A stretch of 21,825 nt of DNA, from positions 1 through 21,825 of the forward strand of contig JAHEEZ010000028.1 in NCBI GenBank assembly GCA_024640445.1. The letters are read 5' to 3'. Shown here in pieces: positions 1 to 7,339 of this stretch. How positions within the stretch are numbered: position 1 is the first letter of the stretch; the number at the start of each line of letters is the position of its first letter. Both the position numbers and the translations under genes were made by a program. Source of the stretch: Acidobacteriota bacterium. GTDB lineage: Bacteria > Acidobacteriota > Blastocatellia > Pyrinomonadales > Pyrinomonadaceae. The notes beneath the pieces were generated by a model. The model did no database searches, was not told the DNA's origin, and worked only from the letters and a program-made list of their open reading frames with translations.

Positions 1-933
1 ATTCCCGTTCTCAGCCTGCTCGCGGGCGTGATAGGAACTGCGGGTCAGCGGAGAAGATTCAACGTGCTTAAAGCCCATCTCCTCGCCTATCCGTTTCCAA
101 TCGGCGAATTCCTCCGGAGTCACATATCGCTCAACCGGGAGCCGCTTCTCATAAGGCTGGAGATACTGGCCGATCGTCATAATGTCGCACGACACCTTGC
201 GTAGGTCTTTCATCAGATCGATGACCTCATCGAATTCCTCGCCGAGCCCGACCATTATCCCGCTCTTGGTGAACATCTCCGGGAACTGTTCGTCACGGAA
301 CCTGGCGGCGCGCTCAAGAAGGGTCATCGACTGTTCGTAGATCGCATCGGGCCGCACGCGCCGGTAAAGCCGCGCGATCGTTTCCGTGTTGTGGTTCAGG
401 ACCTCCGGTCTCGCCTCGAGCACGACGTTCAGCGCTTCCTCGTTCCCCTGAAAATCGGGTATGAGAACCTCGACCTTGCAGCCAGGATTGAGTTCGTGAA
501 CCCTAAGTATCGTTTCCGCCCAGTGTCCGCCGCCGCCGTCCGGCAGATCGTCCCGATTAACGGAAGTGATCACCGCATGCGCCAGGCCCAGGTGCTTCAC
601 AGCCTCCGCCACATTTCTGGGCTCTTCCGGGTCCAGGTCCATCGGCTGACCTTTATTGACGGCACAGAACCCGCAATGCCTTGTGCACGTATCGCCGCCG
701 AGCATGAATGTGGCGGTCTTGTCGGTCCAGCATTCGAAAATGTTTGGGCAGCGCGCCTCCTGGCAAACCGTGTGCAGGTTCAACCCGTCGATCAGCTTCA
801 GTACCTGGTTCTGGTTTGTGGGGTCGCCGATCTTGATCTTCAGCCACTCCGGTTTCGGAAGACGCTCGCGCTTGCGGCTGCCTCCGTCCTTTTTGGAGAT
901 GAAATCATCGATCAGCTTCTTTTCTTCGATCAT
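1..933 (-). CDS. lipA: lipoyl synthase LipA (3' end cut by window edge)
   Basis: Radical-SAM enzyme that inserts two sulfurs into octanoyl groups on lipoyl domains (E2 and GcvH proteins) in the cytoplasm. The 311 codons present start at the ATG at 931-933, behind a GAGGCGGA-like ribosome site. The N-terminal auxiliary-cluster motif is C57-x4-C62-x5-C68 and the radical-SAM motif is C83-x3-C87-x2-C90. The C-terminal RSSYHA box (about 298-303), which holds the serine ligand of the auxiliary cluster, is present. The frame is still open at base 1, so only a short tail should be missing, judged by the usual length of about 290-320 residues. It lies 30 nt after the sodX stop and is probably cotranscribed with it. 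Recognition is firm from motifs alone. Confidence 0.95.
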   Translation of the reverse strand, partial: MIEEKKLIDDFISKKDGGSRKRERLPKPEWLKIKIGDPTNQNQVLKLIDGLNLHTVCQEARCPNIFECWTDKTATFMLGGDTCTRHCGFCAVNKGQPMDLDPEEPRNVAEAVKHLGLAHAVITSVNRDDLPDGGGGHWAETILRVHELNPGCKVEVLIPDFQGNEEALNVVLEARPEVLNHNTETIARLYRRVRPDAIYEQSMTLLERAARFRDEQFPEMFTKSGIMVGLGEEFDEVIDLMKDLRKVSCDIMTIGQYLQPYEKRLPVERYVTPEEFADWKRIGEEMGFKHVESSPLTRSSYHAREQAENGN

Positions 934-963
934 AAGCTGTCCGCCTCACGTTTCAGGCGGCCT

Positions 964-1302
964 TCATTTAAGTCTCGCGACTACTTTTCCTTTGATACAT
1001 TCTAGCGAAACAGGCCCGAAAGTGCGACTGTCTGTGCTTTCATCCGAATTGTCGCCGACAAGGAAGAATTTGCCGTTGGCGTCGATCGCCGTTATCCGTT
1101 TCGCCATCTCGACACTCTCTTTGAAAGGATGCCGGGCGATCACCACGTCGCCGATCCCGACTCTCGCCTTCTCGTCGACCAGGACCTCGTCACCGTCGCG
1201 CAGTACGGGCTGCATCGATTCGCCTTCGATCCTGTAACGGACCCGAAGATCGAGCAGGTGCATAAATTTCTGTAGCAGACCGGCAAGCGGGATGTCTTTC
1301 AT
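964..1302 (-). CDS. sodX: nickel-type superoxide dismutase maturation protease (S26 family)
   Basis: Small signal-peptidase-like protease, 112 residues from the ATG at 1300-1302. The Ser/Lys dyad is visible: S29 in GESM and K68 in the AKRI segment. The later GDNSDES..DSRTFGP box is typical of S26 enzymes. Unlike LepB elsewhere in this window it has no hydrophobic anchor, so it should be cytoplasmic. In families where sodN and sodX are adjacent, SodX removes the SodN propeptide to expose the nickel-binding His1; that role is inferred from the family and from the sodN neighbour. A longer reading from 1386 is rejected because it would run through the intrinsic terminator at 1345-1373. An AGAGGA lies about 11 nt before the chosen ATG. 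Confidence 0.88.
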   Translation of the reverse strand: MKDIPLAGLLQKFMHLLDLRVRYRIEGESMQPVLRDGDEVLVDEKARVGIGDVVIARHPFKESVEMAKRITAIDANGKFFLVGDNSDESTDSRTFGPVSLECIKGKVVARLK

Positions 1303-1344
1303 TCCACGTACGATCCTCTTTCTACCGCGAAGGTTCCGCCGAGA

Positions 1345-1373
1345 CAAAACGGGCGGCGATAAACCGCCGCCCG
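1345..1373 (-). terminator. intrinsic terminator between sodN and sodX
   Basis: On the minus strand, a perfect 9-bp GC-only stem (CGGGCGGCG paired with CGCCGCCCG, bases 1350-1358 and 1365-1373) with a 6-nt loop is followed directly by TTTTG. It lies 24 nt after the sodN stop and about 43 nt before the sodX ATG. It would end most sodN transcripts and let only read-through reach sodX and lipA. Confidence 0.75.
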
Positions 1374-1397
1374 CCCGTAGTTCCAATTCCTGAATTC

Positions 1398-1865
1398 TTA
1401 CGACGCCGTGTAATACGCGACGTCACGTCCCTTCGTTCCCCAGAAGATGTTGTGGATCTCCTCGATCGACTCCATCAGCTCGTTCGCATGCTCGAGGCTG
1501 ACCTCAACCTTGCACGCCGAGCACAGCTTGGCGGCTTTCCAAAAAACCTCGTGGAGGTTCGGGTTGCTTTCAAGATGCACCGGCTTGAAGTAATCGGTCC
1601 AGAGGATAAGGATCTCATCCTTCGCGACCTGAGCCTGCTCTTCCTTGATCGCGATGTATCGCGCCGCGGTGTTCAGATAAGCCGCCATCGCCTTGGCGTC
1701 ACCGTCGGAGGGCGGCGTCAGATCCAGAATCTTCTTCGTCATCGAAAGCACGGCTTCCGCGGAGATCCTTGCCGATGCCGGGTCGTACACGCCGCACGGT
1801 CCGTCGCAATGCGCGGACGCGGTTCTGATCTCTTTATTCTCAAAAATCTTTTCAAACATTCCCAT
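1398..1865 (-). CDS. sodN: nickel superoxide dismutase
   Basis: Cytoplasmic enzyme that dismutates superoxide to O2 and H2O2 using Ni. The 155-residue precursor starts at the ATG at 1863-1865, with AAAGGAG ending 5 nt upstream. An 18-residue propeptide ends TASA. The nickel hook HCDGPCGVYDP follows, giving mature His1, Cys2 and Cys6 (precursor H19, C20, C24). The mature part is about 137 residues of helical sequence, right for a NiSOD four-helix subunit. There is no export signal, which fits cytoplasmic maturation by SodX, encoded just downstream. Gly rather than Leu at hook position 4 recalls the cyanobacterial form as I remember it. The hook motif makes the identification firm. Confidence 0.96.
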   Translation of the reverse strand: MGMFEKIFENKEIRTASAHCDGPCGVYDPASARISAEAVLSMTKKILDLTPPSDGDAKAMAAYLNTAARYIAIKEEQAQVAKDEILILWTDYFKPVHLESNPNLHEVFWKAAKLCSACKVEVSLEHANELMESIEEIHNIFWGTKGRDVAYYTAS

Positions 1866-1909
1866 TGTTTCTCCTTTGAAATTCCTTCGTGACTAAAAGT
1901 AATTCTTTT

Positions 1910-1925
1910 CGCCCGACGCCGGGCG
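1910..1925 (-). other. GC hairpin between ferredoxin gene and sodN
   Basis: A perfect 6-bp inverted repeat, CGCCCG and CGGGCG, with a 4-nt loop. It sits 4 nt after the ferredoxin stop and upstream of the sodN ribosome site. On the minus strand it is followed by AAAAG rather than a T run, so it is not a normal intrinsic terminator. It could stabilise or separate the transcripts. Confidence 0.4.
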
Positions 1926-1929
1926 CACT

Positions 1930-2262
1930 CTATTCTTCCGGCCGGTTGCCCGGTTCTACGCCCGTCACGCTTGCTTGATTAACAACTTTCACGTGCAGAT
2001 CGTCATTCAGACGGATCTGGCAGGCTAGCCGGCAATGATCGCTGAGGTCCTGCTTCGTCGCAAGGATGGCCTTTTCAGCCTCGCCGATCTCGCCCGGATC
2101 CCCGGACAAAATCTCGACCCGGCAGGTCGTGCAGCGGGCGTTTCCGCCGCATCTGTGCATTATGTCCACCCCGTTATCTTCGAGGCAGAGCACCAATTTC
2201 CTTCCCTTTTCGGCCTCGAACGCGACGGTTCCGTCGGCGGTCTCGGCAGTGATCTTGTGCAT
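1930..2262 (-). CDS. [2Fe-2S] ferredoxin, plant/adrenodoxin-like fold
   Basis: Small electron carrier of 110 residues. Cluster ligands are C38-x5-C44-x2-C47 and C81, in the context CGGNARCTTC and LACQI, the standard spacing for a [2Fe-2S] beta-grasp ferredoxin. The ATG is at 2260-2262, and GGAGACC lies about 11 nt upstream. There is no reductase domain, so it is a stand-alone carrier. It ends 64 nt before sodN in the same direction. Its partner is unknown. Downstream lipA needs electrons for its radical-SAM chemistry and cluster supply, so a link is possible but is not shown by the sequence. Confidence 0.88.
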   Translation of the reverse strand: MHKITAETADGTVAFEAEKGRKLVLCLEDNGVDIMHRCGGNARCTTCRVEILSGDPGEIGEAEKAILATKQDLSDHCRLACQIRLNDDLHVKVVNQASVTGVEPGNRPEE

Positions 2263-2313
2263 TCGCTTTAGGTCTCCTGCGTTTATTGTTATTCGTTTTG
2301 TCCCGGTCTAACG

Positions 2314-2342
2314 ACTTTAGGAAAACTGATTCCGAAAAGCAA
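2314..2342 (-). promoter_or_regulatory. candidate sigma-70 promoter for ferredoxin/sodN
   Basis: On the minus strand, TTGCTT (2337-2342), a 17-nt spacer, then TAAAGT (2314-2319). Start of transcription would be near 2307, about 45 nt before the ferredoxin ATG. The spacing is ideal but the hexamers are only partial matches. Confidence 0.35.
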
Positions 2343-2372
2343 GCGCGACCTTTCCCAAGCCCACCGTGGGGG

Positions 2373-2765
2373 TCATTTCACGTGGATCGACACTTTTTCG
2401 CGGTTTTGGTTGATCGCGACAAAGACGACCTCTGCGTCCGTGACCCTGACGATCTGGCCGCGCGACCCGAACCGCTCGGCCTCAACGACCACCCGGATCG
2501 TGATCGAAGTATTGCCGACCTTCTGCGTTTCCGCGTAGAAACTCACAAGGTCGCCGACGAATACCGGCTCGTGAAAGATGACCTCTTTCATCGCCACGGT
2601 CACGAACCGGTCATGCCCGGTGTGCCGGACCGCCTCGACGCCGCCCGCGATGTCGATGTAACTGAGAACGATCCCGCCGAATATAGTCCCGTGATGATTG
2701 GTATCGCGGGGCATCATTGTCAGCCGTATAGCCGGGTCTCTTCTTTTGTTGATCGGTTCTGCCAT
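2373..2765 (-). CDS. acyl-CoA thioesterase, hotdog fold (YciA/BFIT type)
   Basis: 130-residue single hotdog-domain protein that should hydrolyse acyl-CoA to free acid and CoA in the cytoplasm. The signature NHHGTIFGG near residues 23-31 is the conserved acyl-CoA thioesterase entry loop. The strands that follow (VTVAMKEVIFHEPVFVGD) match the family pattern, and the length is normal for YciA-like enzymes. It starts 28 nt after the upstream hydrolase stop, so the two are probably cotranscribed. 110 nt separate it from the ferredoxin gene. The acyl chain preferred cannot be read from sequence. Confidence 0.88.
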   Translation of the reverse strand: MAEPINKRRDPAIRLTMMPRDTNHHGTIFGGIVLSYIDIAGGVEAVRHTGHDRFVTVAMKEVIFHEPVFVGDLVSFYAETQKVGNTSITIRVVVEAERFGSRGQIVRVTDAEVVFVAINQNREKVSIHVK

Positions 2766-2793
2766 ATCTTTCGATCCGTCCCCGGCGGCTCTT

Positions 2794-3453
2794 TCAGCGC
2801 GCCCGTTCGTCCTCCGTTATTTTCTCAAGTACCCAGTCGTGAATCGCGTCCTTTAGTTGTGTTAAGTGGTTATCAAAGAAATGGCCGCAATTCGGAAAGA
2901 CCACAAGTTTGGTGTCTGTGTGTGTCGAGACTTCGGCGACCAGTTCGTTCAGGTTCGGAATAGACCCGAATTCGTCTTTGTCGCCGTGAACGAAGAGTAT
3001 CGGTTTCGTTAATTCTTTGAGATACCCGTAGTCCGTGTACTTGTCCACCGGGGTGCCGATGCTTATCATCCGAACCACACGTTCGTCATGCATCGCGACT
3101 TCCGTGCCGACCCTCGATCCAAATGAAAAACCCGCGAGGGTAACCGGTTCACCCGGATAATTAGCAGAAAGAAAATCCAGCACGTCGCGGACGTCCTGCC
3201 TCTCACCGTCGCCCTCATCGTGTTCTCCGGTCGAATTGCCGACACCCCTGAAGTTGAACCTCAAAGTGATAAGGCCTGCGTCCGCCATCCCCGACGCGGC
3301 GCGATATACAACCTTGTTGTGCATCGTTCCTCCGCCAAGTGGATGCGGATGGCAAACAAGTCCCACGCCCCGGACCCCGCCCTTCGGTTCCTTGAGTATC
3401 GCCTCCAAATGACCGTGCGCTGCCGGTATCTTGATGTTCCCCTTCGGATACAT
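2794..3453 (-). CDS. alpha/beta hydrolase (COG2945-like)
   Basis: 219-residue cytoplasmic serine hydrolase. The nucleophile elbow GFSFGS gives S110, the acid is D160 in HGDKDE, and the base is H191 in NCGHFF. The HPHPLGGGTMHNKVV segment near residue 35 and FNFRGVGNSTG near 67 are typical of the short COG2945 group, whose physiological substrate is not known. I chose the ATG at 3451-3453; a TTG two codons upstream (3459) is the alternative. Neither has a Shine-Dalgarno sequence. A well-spaced promoter puts the transcript start almost on the start codon, so translation may be leaderless. First gene of the minus-strand block. Confidence 0.85.
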   Translation of the reverse strand: MYPKGNIKIPAAHGHLEAILKEPKGGVRGVGLVCHPHPLGGGTMHNKVVYRAASGMADAGLITLRFNFRGVGNSTGEHDEGDGERQDVRDVLDFLSANYPGEPVTLAGFSFGSRVGTEVAMHDERVVRMISIGTPVDKYTDYGYLKELTKPILFVHGDKDEFGSIPNLNELVAEVSTHTDTKLVVFPNCGHFFDNHLTQLKDAIHDWVLEKITEDERAR

Positions 3454-3465
3454 AGCCAAAGGGAA

Positions 3466-3494
3466 ATTGTAGGAAGTGGGCGGGCTTATCGCAA
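3466..3494 (-). promoter_or_regulatory. sigma-70-type promoter of the hydrolase-thioesterase genes
   Basis: On the minus strand, TTGCGA (3489-3494), a spacer of exactly 17 nt, then TACAAT (3466-3471). The predicted transcript start is about 3459, only a few bases before the ATG at 3453. Confidence 0.55.
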
Positions 3495-3728
3495 ACGGTT
3501 GGTTGAAATATGCAGAGCGGGCATCGGCAGAATATGGACAGATTAGAACAATTGCCGCCGTTCGTGGTATTTTGTTGGATAAATTCGGCCCGCTTGCCGT
3601 AGGAAAATAACCGCTCCGTCGACGCAGTTTTCGATCTCAAAATGCTCGGTAACACGCTTCGACGGCCTCAAGAATAAGCACTATTGCCGGTAAGAAACCG
3701 GAAACCCTTACATAAGAAGTTTATTGAT
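3495..3728. other. divergent spacer before the glycosyltransferase gene
   Basis: Apart from the minus-strand promoter at its left edge, I see no gene here and no convincing plus-strand promoter. A 5-bp hairpin (CCGGT / ACCGG) lies at about 3687-3701 in what would be the leader of the glycosyltransferase gene. Confidence 0.4.
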
Positions 3729-5618
3729 ATGGGGAACATCCATATTGACGATTCCGAGGAACCGAACGAAACTTCGGACGCCGCCGAGACTACGGAAGCG
3801 CCGCCGCCAGCTAGTGACGGGAGGCAGACGCTTTCGTGGAAACAATGGCTGGAAGCCGAGGACACGGTCCGGAGGCTCTATCTGATCTTCGGGATGTTCG
3901 TGATAGTGATCCTGATGGTGCTTCTGCAGTTCTCGACGCAGGCGGTCTGTTGCGGCGACTGGGACGGCTATTATCACATCCGCTGGAGCGCTATGCTCTG
4001 GGAGAACCTGCGCCATTTCAAGGGACTTCCGGAGTTCACCTGGCTGCCTTTGACGGTCCTCAATCCGGGCGACTACGCCGACCATCATTTTCTCTTCCAT
4101 CTGCTCCAGATACCATTTCTTTGGCTCTTTGAACCGGTGATGGCGGCGAAGATCGCGGCCGTCTTCTACGGCAGTCTGGCTATGTTCTCGGTCTACTGGC
4201 TGATGTACCGCTACAAAGTGGACTATCTGCTGATCTGGCTGGGAGGGCTGTTGACCTGCGCGAATCCGTTCTGGTACCGGATGAACATGGCGAAGGCGCC
4301 GCCTTTGACGATAATCTACTCGATCATCGGGATCTACCTGCTGTTCGAGCGGAAGTACATATGGCTGATGCCGCTGATGTTCGTCTTCGTGTGGACATAC
4401 AGCCTGTTTCCTCTGCTGTTTATCGCCGCGCTGATCTGGGTGGCGATAATCGGATGGAACGAGAAGATCTTCGAATGGCGACCGATCGTTTACACGCTCG
4501 CAGGAATGATCCTCGGCAACGTGATTAACCCGTATTTCCCAAACAATCTGTTCCTTTTCTGGGAGCATTTCTTCACCAAGATCCGGGACCAGTACGAGGT
4601 AGCGGTGGGCGGCGAATGGTACTCGTACACCGGTTGGCAGCTCGTGACGCACCTGACGGTCGCTTTGATAGCGATGGTGGTCGGTTACCTTCTGTACAAG
4701 ACCAGGAAAGACGTACTGCCCGAGCGGTCGACGTTCTTCTTGATCTTCGCGACGCTGCTTCTGATCTGGATGTTCAAGTCGAAACGCCTTGCAGAATACT
4801 TTCCGCCGATCGCGATCCTGTTCGCGTCGTTCAGCTGGCAGGCGTTCAGGACTCCTGAGGTTATAGAGCTCCCGGAAGAGTTTCACAGGGAACTCGAACC
4901 CCTTCTTGACACCGACAAAAAGCCGGGAGCAAAGGGAGTGGTCGAGAACCTCAAGGAAGCTCTGCCCTGGGTCGTTGGCGCAGCATTGGTGCTTTGGCTG
5001 TTCTTCAATTTCGGAGGAACGCGTCTGTTCCATCTGAAGCAGGAAGACCTTATCGCAAGCGTCGAACGGAACGAGAAGAACGACAAATACTTTGAGGCTA
5101 TGGAATGGGCGAAGAAGAACATACCGCCCGGCGACCGGATATTCAACGCGAACTGGGATGACTTTCCTAAACTGTTCTTCTTTAACACTCAGAACAGCTA
5201 TGTCTGGGGTCTCGATCCGAATTACCTTTATTCGCAGGATCCGGACATGTTCAAGATGGTGAAGAACATTACCGATGGAAAGGTGGACGATCCGGCGCCG
5301 TACATAAAAGACCGGCTTGGAACGCGCTGGGTCTTCTCCGACGCCGAGCAGAATACGGATTTTCTTGCGAAGCTGCTGGCGAGCGGTTGGGCGGACACTG
5401 TTTATGAGGACGGCGAGGCATACATACTGAAGATCCGCGACGTGAAGGGCGAGCCGGCCGCGCCGGGAGTCGCGCCGCCGCAACGATCCAATGACGATGC
5501 TTCTACCGCGGAAGAACCTGACGAAGAGGCGGCTCCGGACGAAGATCCGGACGATCCGTCAGCCGTGGAAGAGCCTTCACCCTCGCCGGATTCGGAAGGG
5601 GTTGGTGAACAGCCTTAA
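3729..5618 (+). CDS. GT-C membrane glycosyltransferase, STT3/PglB-like
   Basis: 629-residue polytopic inner-membrane protein. After a hydrophilic acidic N-terminus of about 50 residues come roughly 11-12 hydrophobic segments between residues 50 and 435. A soluble region to about 575 and an acidic, Pro-rich tail follow. Just after the first helix is GDWDGYYHIRW (D77, D79), which matches the metal-binding first-loop motif of STT3/PglB oligosaccharyltransferases (D-G-Y-Y in PglB). The soluble part has NANWDD (W476) about where STT3 proteins carry WWDYG. It should therefore use a polyprenyl-linked sugar donor with its active site outside the membrane. Acceptor and donor are unknown. The ATG at 3729 has only a weak AAGAAG site; TTG 3684 is the alternative. 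Followed 23 nt later by a lipoprotein gene. Confidence 0.75.
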   Translation: MGNIHIDDSEEPNETSDAAETTEAPPPASDGRQTLSWKQWLEAEDTVRRLYLIFGMFVIVILMVLLQFSTQAVCCGDWDGYYHIRWSAMLWENLRHFKGLPEFTWLPLTVLNPGDYADHHFLFHLLQIPFLWLFEPVMAAKIAAVFYGSLAMFSVYWLMYRYKVDYLLIWLGGLLTCANPFWYRMNMAKAPPLTIIYSIIGIYLLFERKYIWLMPLMFVFVWTYSLFPLLFIAALIWVAIIGWNEKIFEWRPIVYTLAGMILGNVINPYFPNNLFLFWEHFFTKIRDQYEVAVGGEWYSYTGWQLVTHLTVALIAMVVGYLLYKTRKDVLPERSTFFLIFATLLLIWMFKSKRLAEYFPPIAILFASFSWQAFRTPEVIELPEEFHRELEPLLDTDKKPGAKGVVENLKEALPWVVGAALVLWLFFNFGGTRLFHLKQEDLIASVERNEKNDKYFEAMEWAKKNIPPGDRIFNANWDDFPKLFFFNTQNSYVWGLDPNYLYSQDPDMFKMVKNITDGKVDDPAPYIKDRLGTRWVFSDAEQNTDFLAKLLASGWADTVYEDGEAYILKIRDVKGEPAAPGVAPPQRSNDDASTAEEPDEEAAPDEDPDDPSAVEEPSPSPDSEGVGEQP

Positions 5619-5641
5619 GTGCTGACCCGGTGATCAGAGCA

Positions 5642-6112
5642 ATGCACCCTTTGTCTCAAAAGTTCGCGTTTCTTTTGTTTGCGGTTTCCGCGATCCTCTT
5701 TTCGGCCTGCTTCCCGCCGGAGGAACCAAATGAGAACGGCGGCGCGAACTTACCGAAATTGACGGATTTCCAGCGAGAAGTGCGTTCTCTAAAGACAGCG
5801 GATTTCGACTACATTTTTGTTTTTAAGCGCAAGGATGGCGACGCGTTGACGGCGGACGACAAACAGTTCATCAAAGAAAAGGCGCACTACGCAACGAATC
5901 GATTTACACTTTCGGAAGACGGAAAGGCTGTGTTCACGGGTTCGAATTACAAATTTGAAGAATCGTCGCTGGAAGAACTGAAGGCTCGGTTTGATTTTCA
6001 GGATTTTTCCAAGCCGCCGGAACAGATCGAAAAAGAAAAACAGAGCCGCAAGGTTGGAAATTCGGAAAATAACCCAGACACGGGCGGTGCAGATAAAGGA
6101 AACTCGAACTGA
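5642..6112 (+). CDS. small lipoprotein of unknown function
   Basis: 156 residues from the ATG at 5642. The N-terminus is a lipoprotein signal: a hydrophobic stretch followed by LFSAC, with the lipidated Cys at 23. After the Cys it is a charged, Lys/Glu-rich domain. A middle segment runs DFDYIFVFKRKDGDALTADD, and the tail (EKEKQSRKVGNSENNPD) is probably disordered. I do not recognise a family. It lies between the glycosyltransferase gene (23-nt gap) and the permease gene (20-nt gap) and is probably cotranscribed with both. A GTG at 5630 is an alternative start but would add nothing useful. Confidence 0.7.
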   Translation: MHPLSQKFAFLLFAVSAILFSACFPPEEPNENGGANLPKLTDFQREVRSLKTADFDYIFVFKRKDGDALTADDKQFIKEKAHYATNRFTLSEDGKAVFTGSNYKFEESSLEELKARFDFQDFSKPPEQIEKEKQSRKVGNSENNPDTGGADKGNSN

Positions 6113-6132
6113 TTTCACCCCCGCTTACAAAT

Positions 6133-7335
6133 ATGGCAGATCAACCCGCAGGCGACAGAGGACGGACCCGGAGAGCGATTCGCGAAGAGAAGAACGGCGC
6201 CGCGACTTCAATGATTACTCTTTCATTCGTCTTCCGCGCTGTCATAATCACGCTGCTGCTTCTAATCGCGGCGGGTCTGCTTGCGGCCGCTGTGTACGCC
6301 GGCCGGTTCCTTGTATTCCTCATAATCCTGTCCATTTTTTACGCCTATCTTCTGGAACCCATAGTCAGAGTGATCAGGCGGCCGTTCAAGGTCAGGAATC
6401 TTGATTCCCTGATGCCGCGCTCCCTTGCGATCGTTATTACCTACCTATTTGTCTTCACGGGACTTGCCCTTGCGGTGACATATCTCGCTCCGCAGATCGC
6501 GGAGCAGGCAAGACAGTTCGCGGAGAATCTGCCGACCTACCGCGACGCGATCCAGAACCGAATTTCCAGCGTGAATACGCGGTACGAACAGCTCCAGCTT
6601 TCGCCCGAGCTGCAGCAGGTGATCAACCAGCGGATCGGTTCTTTTGTCACGATCTTAAGCGATCAGCTTACGGCGCTTGCGGGAAACGCGGCGATAACGA
6701 CCCTTACCTACCTTCCGGGACTGCTTCTCCTTCCCATTCTCGGCTTCTTCTTCCTCAAAGACGCGAAGATCTACAGGGCGATGTTCCTTGGGTGCTTCCC
6801 TCCCGGACGATGGCGTGCAAGGGCGGAGTCTCTTGTTACAGACCTGAACGACACGCTTGCCGGCTACACGCGCGCGCAATTGGTCTCGGGCCTCTTCATC
6901 GGAATCTTATGCAGTATCGGATTTACGTTGATCGGACTGGACTATGCGCTTCTGCTGGGCATTTTCGCCGGAATTCTCGAATTCATCCCGCTGCTTGGAC
7001 CCTTGACGATCGCCGTTGCGGCAACGCTCGTCGGGTCATTCTCCGATGACCCCAGGCAGGGGCTGTACGTAGTCATTTTTCTTGGCGCGCTTCGCATTCT
7101 GCACGACTACGTAACCTACCCCAGGATCGTCAGGGGCGGCGTTCACATTCATCCGATGGCCGTGATACTTTCGGTATTGGCGGGAGAACAGATAGCAGGA
7201 CTTCCGGGTGTTTTCCTTTCGATACCCCTTGTAGCGGTACTGGCGGTGCTTTACAAACACCTGCTTGAGCACACCGGACGAAGAAGCCTTTTTGAGGAAC
7301 TGTTCGGCAAAGGCGAAAGCGAGGAGAGCGGTTAA
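6133..7335 (+). CDS. AI-2E family transporter (TqsA/PerM-like permease)
   Basis: 400-residue inner-membrane protein with the AI-2E family layout. Paired helices at about 28-70 and one at about 97-117 are followed by a long amphipathic region (about 118-180). The remaining helices lie at about 185-375, including the conserved GILEFIPLLGPL segment (about 276-287) and a PLVAVLAVLYK end. Family members export signals, ions or organic solutes; no substrate can be assigned here. A hydrophilic 26-residue leader precedes the first helix. The ATG at 6211 (MITLSF) is a possible shorter start, and neither start has a good ribosome site. The stop is 4 nt from the convergent carA stop, and I see no terminator hairpin between them. 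Confidence 0.85.
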   Translation: MADQPAGDRGRTRRAIREEKNGAATSMITLSFVFRAVIITLLLLIAAGLLAAAVYAGRFLVFLIILSIFYAYLLEPIVRVIRRPFKVRNLDSLMPRSLAIVITYLFVFTGLALAVTYLAPQIAEQARQFAENLPTYRDAIQNRISSVNTRYEQLQLSPELQQVINQRIGSFVTILSDQLTALAGNAAITTLTYLPGLLLLPILGFFFLKDAKIYRAMFLGCFPPGRWRARAESLVTDLNDTLAGYTRAQLVSGLFIGILCSIGFTLIGLDYALLLGIFAGILEFIPLLGPLTIAVAATLVGSFSDDPRQGLYVVIFLGALRILHDYVTYPRIVRGGVHIHPMAVILSVLAGEQIAGLPGVFLSIPLVAVLAVLYKHLLEHTGRRSLFEELFGKGESEESG

Positions 7336-7339
7336 CGTG

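Noticed and set aside
391..1237. Plus-strand frames of 193-204 codons opposite lipA and sodX
   Set aside because: They lie antisense to lipA with all its cysteine motifs intact. Their own sequence shows no domain and no ribosome site.
3708..5483. A 591-codon minus-strand frame opposite the glycosyltransferase
   Set aside because: Arg/Asp/Gln/His-rich translation with no hydrophobic core or motif, typical of an antisense shadow. The plus frame has membrane helices and a recognisable motif.
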